From positions 1 through 44,235 of the forward strand of contig SICM01000012.1 in the NCBI GenBank assembly GCA_009694805.1: a DNA stretch of 44,235 nucleotides, in the 5' to 3' direction. Under the pieces are notes generated by a model, which searched no databases, had not been told where the DNA came from, and worked only from the letters and a program-made list of their open reading frames with translations. The DNA comes from Candidatus Latescibacterota bacterium (GTDB taxonomy: Bacteria; Latescibacterota; UBA2968; SICM01). Made by a program: the position numbers and the translations under genes. Below, piece after piece: positions 17,113 through 24,999 of the stretch (positions are counted from its first letter, which is position 1; every line of letters starts with the position of its first letter).

Positions 17113-20100
17113 TCAGACCGACACCAGCTCTACGCTCCCGTCCGGCGCCTGGACCAGGAGCCGGTCCCCCTCCGCGCCGGGCGCCGCCTCGATCCGGCGA
17201 ATCGGGCGCGTCACCCTGCCCGCAAGCCTCCACCTCCGGTCGTACACGCAAAGCCCTGTGCGCAGGGCCACGGCATAGCGCAGCCCCTGGTCCAGGGCCA
17301 CAAACCCGACGATCTCTTCGGAGACCGGATGAAGCGGGCGATCCTTCCCGTCCGGCGTCAGCCCCACCACGTACCCGTCTCGCCGGGCCAGGATCAACTC
17401 CGGCCTCCCATCCCCGTCCGCATCACACAGGGCCGCCCCCCGGACCGGACACGGGCTCCGGTAGATCCACCGCGTGGCCTTCTCCCCGCCTCCGAAACAA
17501 CTCGCCCCCTGGTCCGCCGCCGTGACGACCTCGACGCGCCCATCTCCATCCCAGTCCAGAACGCGGTTCAGGAGGGAGAACCCCCCGATCCCGTGGCTGT
17601 GGGCGATGGCCCGACGCGTCCCCCCGTCGAACGCCTCCAGGGGCACGTCCCCCTGCCAGGCCATCCGCTGCCGGAAGAAGAGATCCATCTCCCCGTCCCC
17701 ATCCCAGTCGATCCCGTCCGTGATCGGATCGGAGACATAGGTCCCGTTCACCCACGCATAATCGTAGACCTTCCCCGCGCCGTCCAGAAAACTCGCGAAG
17801 CAGTAGTGCCCCACGACCAGCCCCCGCTTCCCGCTCGCATCCGCCCGGAACGGCGCGATCCCCCAGGGCATCTCCCCGTAGAAGAACCCATCCCCCTTCG
17901 TCTCCTCCCGGAGGCCCGCAAAGACCGTCTCGAACGCCATCCCCCCGTCCAGGCGGTGCGCATACAGCTTCTCCTCCGCCGTCAGGACCAGGACCGTATG
18001 CCGGCCGTGCCCCTCCAGATCCGCGGAGGACGCGACCGTGATGTCGCTCGCATACTCCCTCCGCCAGAGCTCCCGACCATTGGGGTCCACCAGCGCCAGG
18101 CGGCGTCCCTTGTCCCCGTGGACGAGCAGGAACTCGGCCTGGCCGTCCCCGTCCATGTCAGCCACGTGGGCCCGGACCGGCTGCCCCGCGTCCGACCCCT
18201 TCGCGTGGACCGTGAAGCTGCCGAGGGTCAGCGGCCCATCCGCCGGAAAGGTCAGCCGGATCTCCCGCACCCGCTCATCCCCCACCGGGAGCGTCCCCTC
18301 CAGGAAGTACCACGGCTCTCCCCCGTAGACCGGGCTGCTCTGCGCCGGATCGAGCGCCACCTGCGCGGGCCCCGAGCGCGCCTCTCCCCCTTCCCGGAGG
18401 ACGGACAGGTCGAACGCCAGAGCCCCGGATGCGTCCCCGGCCCCGGCGCTGGACATCGCCGCCAGGTTCGTCTCCCGGTAGGTCCTGGCCACGCGCGGCC
18501 TCCGGATGACGACCCGCGTCACGTCCATCGTGCGCGGCAGCCGCAGCGTCACCGTGACCGGCCCCCCAGCGGACCAGGTCATCGCGTCCCCGGGGTGCTG
18601 CGGCTCGGCCAGCAGCCGGAGCGGCCGGCGTCCCTCTGGCGGCCGGCTGACCGACACGGAGACCCCCTCCACAGGCCCATCCTCCGGGACCAGCCCCTCA
18701 TACCGCCAGATAGAAGAGAGGTCCAGAGAAGGGATTTTCTGCCCCTCGATACGCGGCCTTTGGCCGCTACTCGGGGGATACGGCTCCGTCTGTCCCGAGT
18801 AGCCCCGCAGGGGCGTATCGAGGGACAGACCCTGAATCGCCGTGGGCAAGAACGTGATCTCGTGCCGGCCCGCCGGGAGCGTCAGCGCCAGTCCCAGTCG
18901 CTCCGACGAGACCCTCGTCTCCGTCGCCGCGACGACCGTCCCCCGGCCCGCGCTCAGGTCGAGTTCCACGTCCGAGGGCGCGGACAGGACCAGAAACGCC
19001 TCGTCGCCGATCGCCACCTTTCGCCCCGCCGCCAGGGCGACCTCCTTCTCCGAGACCGCGAAGGCCTCGGCCTCGGCACGGAGACCGCCGAGCAGGACAG
19101 CCCCTCCTCCGGACTCGCAGCCGTAGAGCACACACGTCCCTCCCCGCCTGTCCCGGCCCGTCACGACCGCCGCGAACGGGCTGATCGTCACGACCTCCAG
19201 GTCCCGCTCCCGGCCCGGCCCGGACAGATAGATCAGGTTGTGAAAACCGTCCACGTCGCCCACCTGGGCATCCGCGAGGAGGGGCGACGACTGCCTCAGG
19301 ACGTAGGGCCGCGCCGCTCCCTCCAGGCCCGCGTGCTCTCCGACCGATGGACGATCATCTCCGCTCTTCAGGTAGAACGTATCCCCGTCCGCCTCGGCCC
19401 GCCACGTCCTCCCCTCCAGGTCCGCCCGGTAGAACGACCGCCAGGTCGCGTGGCACGCGTAACGCCCGGCCCGGAGCGCCCGGACCCGGTCCAGCACGAC
19501 GAAGTACTCCCCCCGCCGCCAGAGGACCGTCCGACGCCAGGTCGTCCCCCGGTAGGGGGCCAGTTCCGTCGCCGAGAAACCGAACCCGGGCAGGTCCGCC
19601 ACCGCCACGCGCTCGCACGCGCACGGGATCGGGTCCGCGTCCTGCCCGTCACTCACGTACACGGCGTTCTTGCTGTACATCCCCGTCACCCCGGTGTTGT
19701 GGAACAGGAACAGCTTCCCCCGCTCCGAGAAGTGCGAGATGGCGTTCGCATCCGTCGTGTTATGGGCGCTTCCGATGAAGGGGTGCAGGAGCAGGTACTG
19801 GTCGTCCGGCCCGAACCCCTCCCGGAAGCAGACCTTCTCCACGGTCCGTTCGTGCGGCAGGGCCGTGACCGTCACCGTCGCCCGGCCCGGACGCCGCCCC
19901 CGGTCCACGGCCCTCGGCGTATGCCCCGGCAGGAGGTCGGCCGTCGTGGCCACCCGGTAGGTGTAGGCGCTCAGGGGGAGCGTCGTCACGCCCAGCAGGT
20001 CCGTCGGCGCAACCCCCGCGACCTCCTCCCCCATCGCGAACGTGTGGATGCCGAACAGGGTGAAGGGCCGCCACGCCTTGTCCGTTCCGGGGAGATGCTC

Positions 20101-21378
20101 GTAGATCCACCGGCAGCGCCCGTCCCGCTTCACGTAGGCCGCCATCTGCAGCAGCGGGCCGAACACCGGCGCCACCCACATCTGGCCGGGGAACGCCTCC
20201 CCGTAGCCCCCCACGCCCGCGTAGAACCCGGCGTTGCTCAGGTGCATCACCCCGCGCCGGATGGCCAGGTCCGCCATGCCGTTGTCGAAGAACGTCGTGT
20301 CCCCGGACTCCAGCGCGTACCGGCAGGCGTTCTCCGCGGAGTCGAAGCTGTAGAGGTGGTCATTGTCGTCCCGGAAAGAGGAACACGCCAGGCGCATGTA
20401 GCGCCGGAACCCCTCCAGGCGCTCTTCCAGCCGGCCCCGGTCCTCCGCCGTCAGGTGGCACTTCGTCAGCAGCGTATGAAGCAGTTCGTAATAGCTCATC
20501 GCCCCGGACGTGGTGTGCCGGCTGCCGATCACCCGGCTGTCGGGCCGCCACCACTTCCCCCAGTCCGCGTCCGCCGTCAGCAGCATATTCTGGTCCGTCT
20601 CGCGCACCTGCTCCGCCGTGAACAGCCCGCTGTCCCCGATCAGGTCCCACCCCCGCGCGAACGCCTCCAGGCCGTAGTCCTCGTTCGTGATCTGGTCCGG
20701 ATGATACCGCCCGTCGAACCGCTCGTTCAGGTAGAGGAGCGCATCCCGCGCCCGCTCGCCGTAGGCCCGGATACCCGTCCAGGTGTATTTGATGGCATCG
20801 ATCATGAACCCGTAGATGTAGGCGTGTACGATGGCGTCGGGCCGCCCGGCTGGCGTCAGGGCCGCTGCGTCCGCCTCGAACTTCTGCCTCAGGATCTCGT
20901 CAGTCGCCACCTCCAGCAGAAACGGGATGGAGCCGCCCTTCCGGATGACCTCTGTCAGCCGTTCAACGCCCCGCCGAACCCCCTCCGTCGTACTCCCCCC
21001 CACGATGAGGCAGTTGTGCCCCGTCCCCCAGGGGTTGACCACCGTGCGCAGGACGTACCCGTCTCCGCCGGGATACCGGGCGTCGCAGGCATCGTAGAGC
21101 CGGGCATAGAGCGGCAGGAGCGCGCGGTTGTGGTTGATGTCCCCCAGCAGGAGGAGCGGGCGGGAGCGCCCCTCCCCGTTCAGGCGGAGCCCTCCCGGCT
21201 CCATGACCTCCTTCGGCGCGCAGACCGGCAGGTCGCATCCGATCGCAGACCGGACCGCAGCGTTCAGGTCCGCCACGAGCGGGCGATAGGAGGCGTCTGG
21301 GGGGGACACGATCAGAGCCGCGTCGAGCGGTGTGTCGGGCCGGCTGGTGCGCGGCCCCACGCGGTAGGTGCGGGACAT
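17113..21378 (-). CDS. Giant lyase-like/beta-propeller protein G2
   Basis: A 1421-aa paralog, the longest of the four. The N-terminal signature is divergent but present (YPGGDGYVLR, NPWGTGHN, GGSTTEG). A helical core follows, then a heparinase-like beta-sandwich with WRRTVLWRRGEYFVVLDRV. Residues about 851-880 are encoded by an in-frame palindromic repeat. A beta-rich stretch resembling a discoidin or carbohydrate-binding module comes next. The C-terminal third is an FG-GAP propeller with DMDGDG, DWDGDG twice and DADGDG. No signal peptide is visible. The start at ATG 21378 has AAGGAG eight bases upstream. It lies 38 bp after the amidohydrolase gene and ends in a strong terminator. Predicted glycan-active; reaction unknown. 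Confidence 0.7.
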   Translation of the reverse strand: MSRTYRVGPRTSRPDTPLDAALIVSPPDASYRPLVADLNAAVRSAIGCDLPVCAPKEVMEPGGLRLNGEGRSRPLLLLGDINHNRALLPLYARLYDACDARYPGGDGYVLRTVVNPWGTGHNCLIVGGSTTEGVRRGVERLTEVIRKGGSIPFLLEVATDEILRQKFEADAAALTPAGRPDAIVHAYIYGFMIDAIKYTWTGIRAYGERARDALLYLNERFDGRYHPDQITNEDYGLEAFARGWDLIGDSGLFTAEQVRETDQNMLLTADADWGKWWRPDSRVIGSRHTTSGAMSYYELLHTLLTKCHLTAEDRGRLEERLEGFRRYMRLACSSFRDDNDHLYSFDSAENACRYALESGDTTFFDNGMADLAIRRGVMHLSNAGFYAGVGGYGEAFPGQMWVAPVFGPLLQMAAYVKRDGRCRWIYEHLPGTDKAWRPFTLFGIHTFAMGEEVAGVAPTDLLGVTTLPLSAYTYRVATTADLLPGHTPRAVDRGRRPGRATVTVTALPHERTVEKVCFREGFGPDDQYLLLHPFIGSAHNTTDANAISHFSERGKLFLFHNTGVTGMYSKNAVYVSDGQDADPIPCACERVAVADLPGFGFSATELAPYRGTTWRRTVLWRRGEYFVVLDRVRALRAGRYACHATWRSFYRADLEGRTWRAEADGDTFYLKSGDDRPSVGEHAGLEGAARPYVLRQSSPLLADAQVGDVDGFHNLIYLSGPGRERDLEVVTISPFAAVVTGRDRRGGTCVLYGCESGGGAVLLGGLRAEAEAFAVSEKEVALAAGRKVAIGDEAFLVLSAPSDVELDLSAGRGTVVAATETRVSSERLGLALTLPAGRHEITFLPTAIQGLSLDTPLRGYSGQTEPYPPSSGQRPRIEGQKIPSLDLSSIWRYEGLVPEDGPVEGVSVSVSRPPEGRRPLRLLAEPQHPGDAMTWSAGGPVTVTLRLPRTMDVTRVVIRRPRVARTYRETNLAAMSSAGAGDASGALAFDLSVLREGGEARSGPAQVALDPAQSSPVYGGEPWYFLEGTLPVGDERVREIRLTFPADGPLTLGSFTVHAKGSDAGQPVRAHVADMDGDGQAEFLLVHGDKGRRLALVDPNGRELWRREYASDITVASSADLEGHGRHTVLVLTAEEKLYAHRLDGGMAFETVFAGLREETKGDGFFYGEMPWGIAPFRADASGKRGLVVGHYCFASFLDGAGKVYDYAWVNGTYVSDPITDGIDWDGDGEMDLFFRQRMAWQGDVPLEAFDGGTRRAIAHSHGIGGFSLLNRVLDWDGDGRVEVVTAADQGASCFGGGEKATRWIYRSPCPVRGAALCDADGDGRPELILARRDGYVVGLTPDGKDRPLHPVSEEIVGFVALDQGLRYAVALRTGLCVYDRRWRLAGRVTRPIRRIEAAPGAEGDRLLVQAPDGSVELVSV
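18739..18828. repeat. 90-bp palindromic element inside the G2 gene
   Basis: The outer arms CTGCCCCTCGATACGC and GCGTATCGAGGGACAG are inverted with one mismatch. Inside are a GGCC..GGCC mini-hairpin, the inverted words TACTCGGG and CCCGAGTA, and a GCCCC..GGGGC hairpin. A related copy lies between genes at 34309-34401. Its length is a multiple of three and it is read through in frame, adding about 30 residues at a domain linker. Confidence 0.85.
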
Positions 21379-21416
21379 GGCGAGACTCCTTACCTTAAGG
21401 CGAGGAAATCTGGAGA

Positions 21417-22310
21417 TCAATCAAACTTCAGCGCCCGTCTCCAGTTTTCATGAATGATATTGTGGATCGCCTCCTCCGGAAACTTCGGGAAGTTCGTCCC
21501 CTTCACCACGTCGTTCACCTTCCACTGCCCGGCGATCACCTGCTCCGGCGTGGCCGACGGGAAGTCCGACCCGAAGATCAGCTTATGCTCCACCCCGTAT
21601 TCCAGCGCGGACATGAACGCGTGATAATGTCTCAGAGGCCGGTAGTGCAGCGCGGAGATGTTGGCGTAAAGGTTCGGGTGCTTCCGGATCAGCACCACGC
21701 ACTCGTCCTCCCACGGATGCCCCATGTGCGCGATGACCATCGTCAGACCGGGGCACGCCACCGCGATGTCCTCCAGCATGACCGGGTTGGCGTACTTCAG
21801 CGGGCCGGGCCGCACGAACGACGTCCCCTGGTGCCAGATCGTCGGGATGCCCAGCGCCTCCGCCTTCCTGAAAAACGGCAGATGCTTCGGGTCCTGCGGG
21901 TTGAAGTTCTGGTAGATCGGCGCGACCTTCAGCCCGCGCAGGCCCAGCGTCTCCACATTGTAGACGAGCTGCTCCACGCAGTCCGGTTCGTTCGGGTCCA
22001 CCGAGCACCAGCCCACGAATCGGTCCGGGTGCTGCCGCACGAAGTCCGAGATCAACTCCTGCGGGATGTCGATCCCGCAGAACGGGGCCTTCAGCCCGAA
22101 CACCACCACCTTGTCGCAGGTCTTCGTCGCCTCCAGCAGCGTCTCCGGCGTGGAGTCGAAGGCATTCTTCTCGTCCTTTTCGTGCCCGGCGAAGTAGACA
22201 TCCGGCGACAGCCGCATCTTGGCCTTCTTGGCCGCCAGCGCGAACGCCACGAACTCGTCCGACATGTGATCCGGGTACCACATCAGATTGGTATGGGTAT
22301 CGACCAGCAC
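21417..22310 (-). CDS. Amidohydrolase-2 family protein
   Basis: A 297-aa TIM-barrel metal hydrolase. Ligand-like residues are His160 in IWHQGTS, His195/His198 in IAHMGHP and Asp249 in FGSDFPSA. The first motif reads DTHTN, so the usual HxH site is HxN (His6, Asn8). Amidohydrolase-2 enzymes act on lactones or amides, or decarboxylate acids; some act on sugar lactones such as 2-pyrone-4,6-dicarboxylate-type rings. The start is GTG 22310 with AGAGGA nine bases upstream. It directly precedes G2 and is probably cotranscribed with it. Confidence 0.82.
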   Translation of the reverse strand: MLVDTHTNLMWYPDHMSDEFVAFALAAKKAKMRLSPDVYFAGHEKDEKNAFDSTPETLLEATKTCDKVVVFGLKAPFCGIDIPQELISDFVRQHPDRFVGWCSVDPNEPDCVEQLVYNVETLGLRGLKVAPIYQNFNPQDPKHLPFFRKAEALGIPTIWHQGTSFVRPGPLKYANPVMLEDIAVACPGLTMVIAHMGHPWEDECVVLIRKHPNLYANISALHYRPLRHYHAFMSALEYGVEHKLIFGSDFPSATPEQVIAGQWKVNDVVKGTNFPKFPEEAIHNIIHENWRRALKFD

Positions 22311-22348
22311 GGGAAATATCCTCTCGGTGACAGAGAAGTTTCTCTATC

Positions 22349-22481
22349 CCGACGCCAAGGCAGCGCGGCGTCGGAATCCCCCTCTACAATGGCCCCTTTG
22401 ATGCAACGTCCCTGTCGCGGCCATCCACTTCCCGATCCGACAGGGGGAGCATTTACGCCGCGCTAAAGCCCCTCGCGGCGT
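22349..22481. repeat. Two perfect palindromes between the M20 and amidohydrolase genes
   Basis: CCGACGCC (22349-22356) pairs with GGCGTCGG (22367-22374), and ACGCCGCG (22455-22462) pairs with CGCGGCGT (22474-22481). They lie just upstream of the GTG-started amidohydrolase gene. They may be operators or repeat-derived hairpins. Confidence 0.6.
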
Positions 22482-22503
22482 TTGAGCGAGCGTGCTTCTC
22501 TTG

Positions 22504-22535
22504 CCTACTTTTCTTGCACGAGCAAGAAAAGTAGG
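22504..22535 (-). terminator. 14-bp perfect hairpin after the M20 gene
   Basis: CCTACTTTTCTTGC (22504-22517) and its exact reverse complement (22522-22535) enclose a 4-nt loop, 12 bp past the M20 stop. There is no U-tract, so it may act as an mRNA 3' stabiliser or a repeat rather than a classical terminator. Confidence 0.6.
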
Positions 22536-22546
22536 AGCGCGGACTT

Positions 22547-23896
22547 TTATCGCTTCATCAGCTCCAGAACAGCCGAGGTCATGGCCTTCACACCCGTCCG
22601 GATCGTCGGTTCGGGCAGCGGCGCAAACGCGCTGGAATGGAGATAAGGCAACGGGGCTCCGGTCCGCTTGCCCTCCGCGACCTTCGCGGGATCGACCGCG
22701 CCCAGCCAGAACAGGCAGATCGGAATCTGATCTCCCTCCAGGCGGTAACGCCCGAAGTCCTCGCCCGCCATGATCGGCGCCCACGGCGTCACCTTCTCCC
22801 GCCCGAGCGCCTTCTCAAACACGCCCGTCAGCCGCCTCGTCAGTTCCGGGTCGTTGTACGTGGCCGGCGTGAACTCCCTGCTGGCGTCCACGACCGGCGC
22901 CAGCGAATCCGGGACCCCCGCCGCCAGGGCCACACCCCTGCTGATCCGCTCGATGGATGCGAGGATCTTCCGGCGGACCTCCTCCTTGTAGGCCCTGACC
23001 GTGATCTGGAGCTTCACCTCGTCGGGGATGATGTTGTGTTTCGTGCCCCCGTGAATCGACCCGACCGTGACCACCGCCGGGTCCAGCGGCGAGACCTCCC
23101 GGCTCACGATGGTCTGCAGCGCCAGCACGACCTGCGCGGCCACGACCACGGGGTCCTTCGTCATCTCCGGTTTCGACCCGTGCCCTCCGACCCCGCGCAC
23201 CGTGACGTCCACGGAGGTGACGCTCGCCAGGGCATAGCCCGGACAGTATCCGACCTTCCCCGCCTCCAGTTCGGCGTTATCGTGCAGCGCCAGGGCATAG
23301 TCCGGCCGGGGAAACCGGGTGTATAACCCGTCATTCAGCATCGCCCCGGCCCCGGCGCCGATCTCCTCCGAAGGCTGTCCGACCAGCACGAGCGTCCCGC
23401 GCCACCGGTCCTTGAGCTGGACGAGCGCCCGCGCCGTCCCGATCAGCGAGGCGATGTGAATATCGTGCCCGCAGGCGTGCATCACGCCCACCTCCTGACC
23501 CGCGTCATTCTTCGTCCTGACCCTGCTCGCGTAGGGCAGGCCCGTCTTCTCCTCGACCGGCAGCGCATCCAGATCCGTCCGGACGAGCACGGTGGGGCCT
23601 TCCCCATTCTTCAGGACCCCGACCACCCCATAACCGACCCACCCTGCCCGGTCATACTTCCCCACGCGCTCCGTGACCGCATACCCGGCGGACCGGAGTT
23701 CCTTCGCCAGAAAGGCCGAGGTCTTCTCCTCCTGGCGGGAGAGTTCGGGGGCCGCGTGCAGCGTCTTGTAAGCCTCGACCAGCGACGCGATCTCCCGGTC
23801 GACCAGCGCGTCCAGAGACGGCTGCGCCTCAACCTTCATCGCCGTCATCAGCGCGCCGCAGAAGATGGCGACTAAAAAGAGTCTGCGATGTATCAC
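22547..23896 (-). CDS. Secreted M20D-type amidohydrolase/carboxypeptidase
   Basis: A 449-aa M20-family metal hydrolase similar to N-acyl-amino-acid and hippurate hydrolases. Metal ligands are seen in HACGHDIH (Cys142, His144) and QPSEE (Glu177/178); His205 lies in ALHDN. The dimerisation domain carries GVGGHGSKPE. The N-terminus HRRLFLVAIFCGALMTAM ends at VEA, a good signal peptide, so the enzyme is exported. I prefer the GTG at 23896, which overlaps the upstream stop as GTGA; a GTG at 23908 is the alternative. It is translationally coupled to the preceding esterase-like gene. It is likely to deacylate or cleave amides in the periplasm. Confidence 0.88.
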   Translation of the reverse strand: MIHRRLFLVAIFCGALMTAMKVEAQPSLDALVDREIASLVEAYKTLHAAPELSRQEEKTSAFLAKELRSAGYAVTERVGKYDRAGWVGYGVVGVLKNGEGPTVLVRTDLDALPVEEKTGLPYASRVRTKNDAGQEVGVMHACGHDIHIASLIGTARALVQLKDRWRGTLVLVGQPSEEIGAGAGAMLNDGLYTRFPRPDYALALHDNAELEAGKVGYCPGYALASVTSVDVTVRGVGGHGSKPEMTKDPVVVAAQVVLALQTIVSREVSPLDPAVVTVGSIHGGTKHNIIPDEVKLQITVRAYKEEVRRKILASIERISRGVALAAGVPDSLAPVVDASREFTPATYNDPELTRRLTGVFEKALGREKVTPWAPIMAGEDFGRYRLEGDQIPICLFWLGAVDPAKVAEGKRTGAPLPYLHSSAFAPLPEPTIRTGVKAMTSAVLELMKR

Positions 23897-24981
23897 GGCT
23901 TCAGCCACTTCTTCAAGAACGCCAGGCTCTTCTCCATCCGGATCTCATGCCCCCCCTCGTGCAGGTCGATCTCGATCCGATCCGCCAGGCCCAGCTTCCG
24001 GTAGTGCTCGCCCGACGCCTCGTATTCCTCCAACATCATCGGCCACCAGCCGATCCCGTCCGCCTTCCCCTGCTCCACCAGAAGCGGACGGGGGCAGATC
24101 AGCGAGACCAGATCGCTGTCCGTGAATTCCCGCAGCCAGCCGGGGATCCAGATATGCTCCTCGTTCACGGACAGGAAGCAACTGTAGCGCGGGTCGTCCA
24201 CGGCCATCTTGTTCCGCCGGTGGTTGAACCACGCGCAGACCACCGCCGCCCCGATGCGGGGTTCCAGCGGCGTCGTGAACATCGTGTAGGCCCCGCCCAG
24301 GCTGATGCCGTACATCGCCGTCCGGCCCATGTCGACCTCGGACCGGGTCTCCAGGTAATCGAGCAGCCGCTGCGTCCGGTGGATCTCCAGCCCCCACAGC
24401 GTCCGGCCCAGCAGCTTGCAGAGCCGCTCCATCCGGGCGCGGGGCGCGGCCTCCGTCACGTTCATCGGCGCGATCACCGCGAACCCCTCCTCCGCCAGCC
24501 GCCGGCCGTACCCCTTGTAGATGTCCGACGGGTCGTCCAGCCCGAACACCCGCTCCGGCGAGGACCCGATGCCGTGCTGCGCGACCACGAGCGGCGCGGG
24601 ACCCTTCCGGCCCTTGGGGAGCGCCAGGATGCCCCGTCCCCGTAGCCCCTTCGGGCCGCCCAGCAGGCCGAGGGTCACCCACCAGGCCGTGAGCCGGTCA
24701 TCCTCGTACCACAGGTCCAGGACCGGGTTGAGCGGCGTCCCGTCCGTCTCGAACACCCCCACCGTCTCGCGCCAGCGCTCCCGGTTGGACGCCACCGACT
24801 TCTGGAAGGCATCCAGAGACGCGTAGTCCCGATGCCAGTGCGCCTTCTGCCTCGGCTCGTAGTCCAGGATGACGCCCCGGAGATAGTCCTCGGTCTCCTT
24901 GCGCAGGAGGCCCTGCCGGTCCGTGACCCCCCGCCGCACGACCTCCCCGCGCTGCTGGTAGGGATTCGGTACGTCTGCCAT
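23893..24981 (-). CDS. Alpha/beta hydrolase, acetyl-esterase-like
   Basis: A 362-aa alpha/beta hydrolase. HGIG (136-139) suits the oxyanion hole, GISLGG (225-230) holds the nucleophile Ser227, and the base lies in HEGGHEIRM near 346. The fold resembles abhydrolase_7 or CE7-like esterases found in glycan-use loci. No signal peptide is visible. It lies 18 bp downstream of G3 and overlaps the M20 gene start, so G3, hydrolase and M20 look like one transcript. A role in removing acyl decorations from sugars is plausible from context only. Confidence 0.8.
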   Translation of the reverse strand: MADVPNPYQQRGEVVRRGVTDRQGLLRKETEDYLRGVILDYEPRQKAHWHRDYASLDAFQKSVASNRERWRETVGVFETDGTPLNPVLDLWYEDDRLTAWWVTLGLLGGPKGLRGRGILALPKGRKGPAPLVVAQHGIGSSPERVFGLDDPSDIYKGYGRRLAEEGFAVIAPMNVTEAAPRARMERLCKLLGRTLWGLEIHRTQRLLDYLETRSEVDMGRTAMYGISLGGAYTMFTTPLEPRIGAAVVCAWFNHRRNKMAVDDPRYSCFLSVNEEHIWIPGWLREFTDSDLVSLICPRPLLVEQGKADGIGWWPMMLEEYEASGEHYRKLGLADRIEIDLHEGGHEIRMEKSLAFLKKWLKP

Positions 24982-24999
24982 GTTAAGGTGTCCTTTCGT

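Noticed and set aside
17014..21453. 1479-codon plus-strand open frame opposite G2
   Set aside because: Same artefact as above. It also runs through the G2 terminator and into the neighbouring gene.
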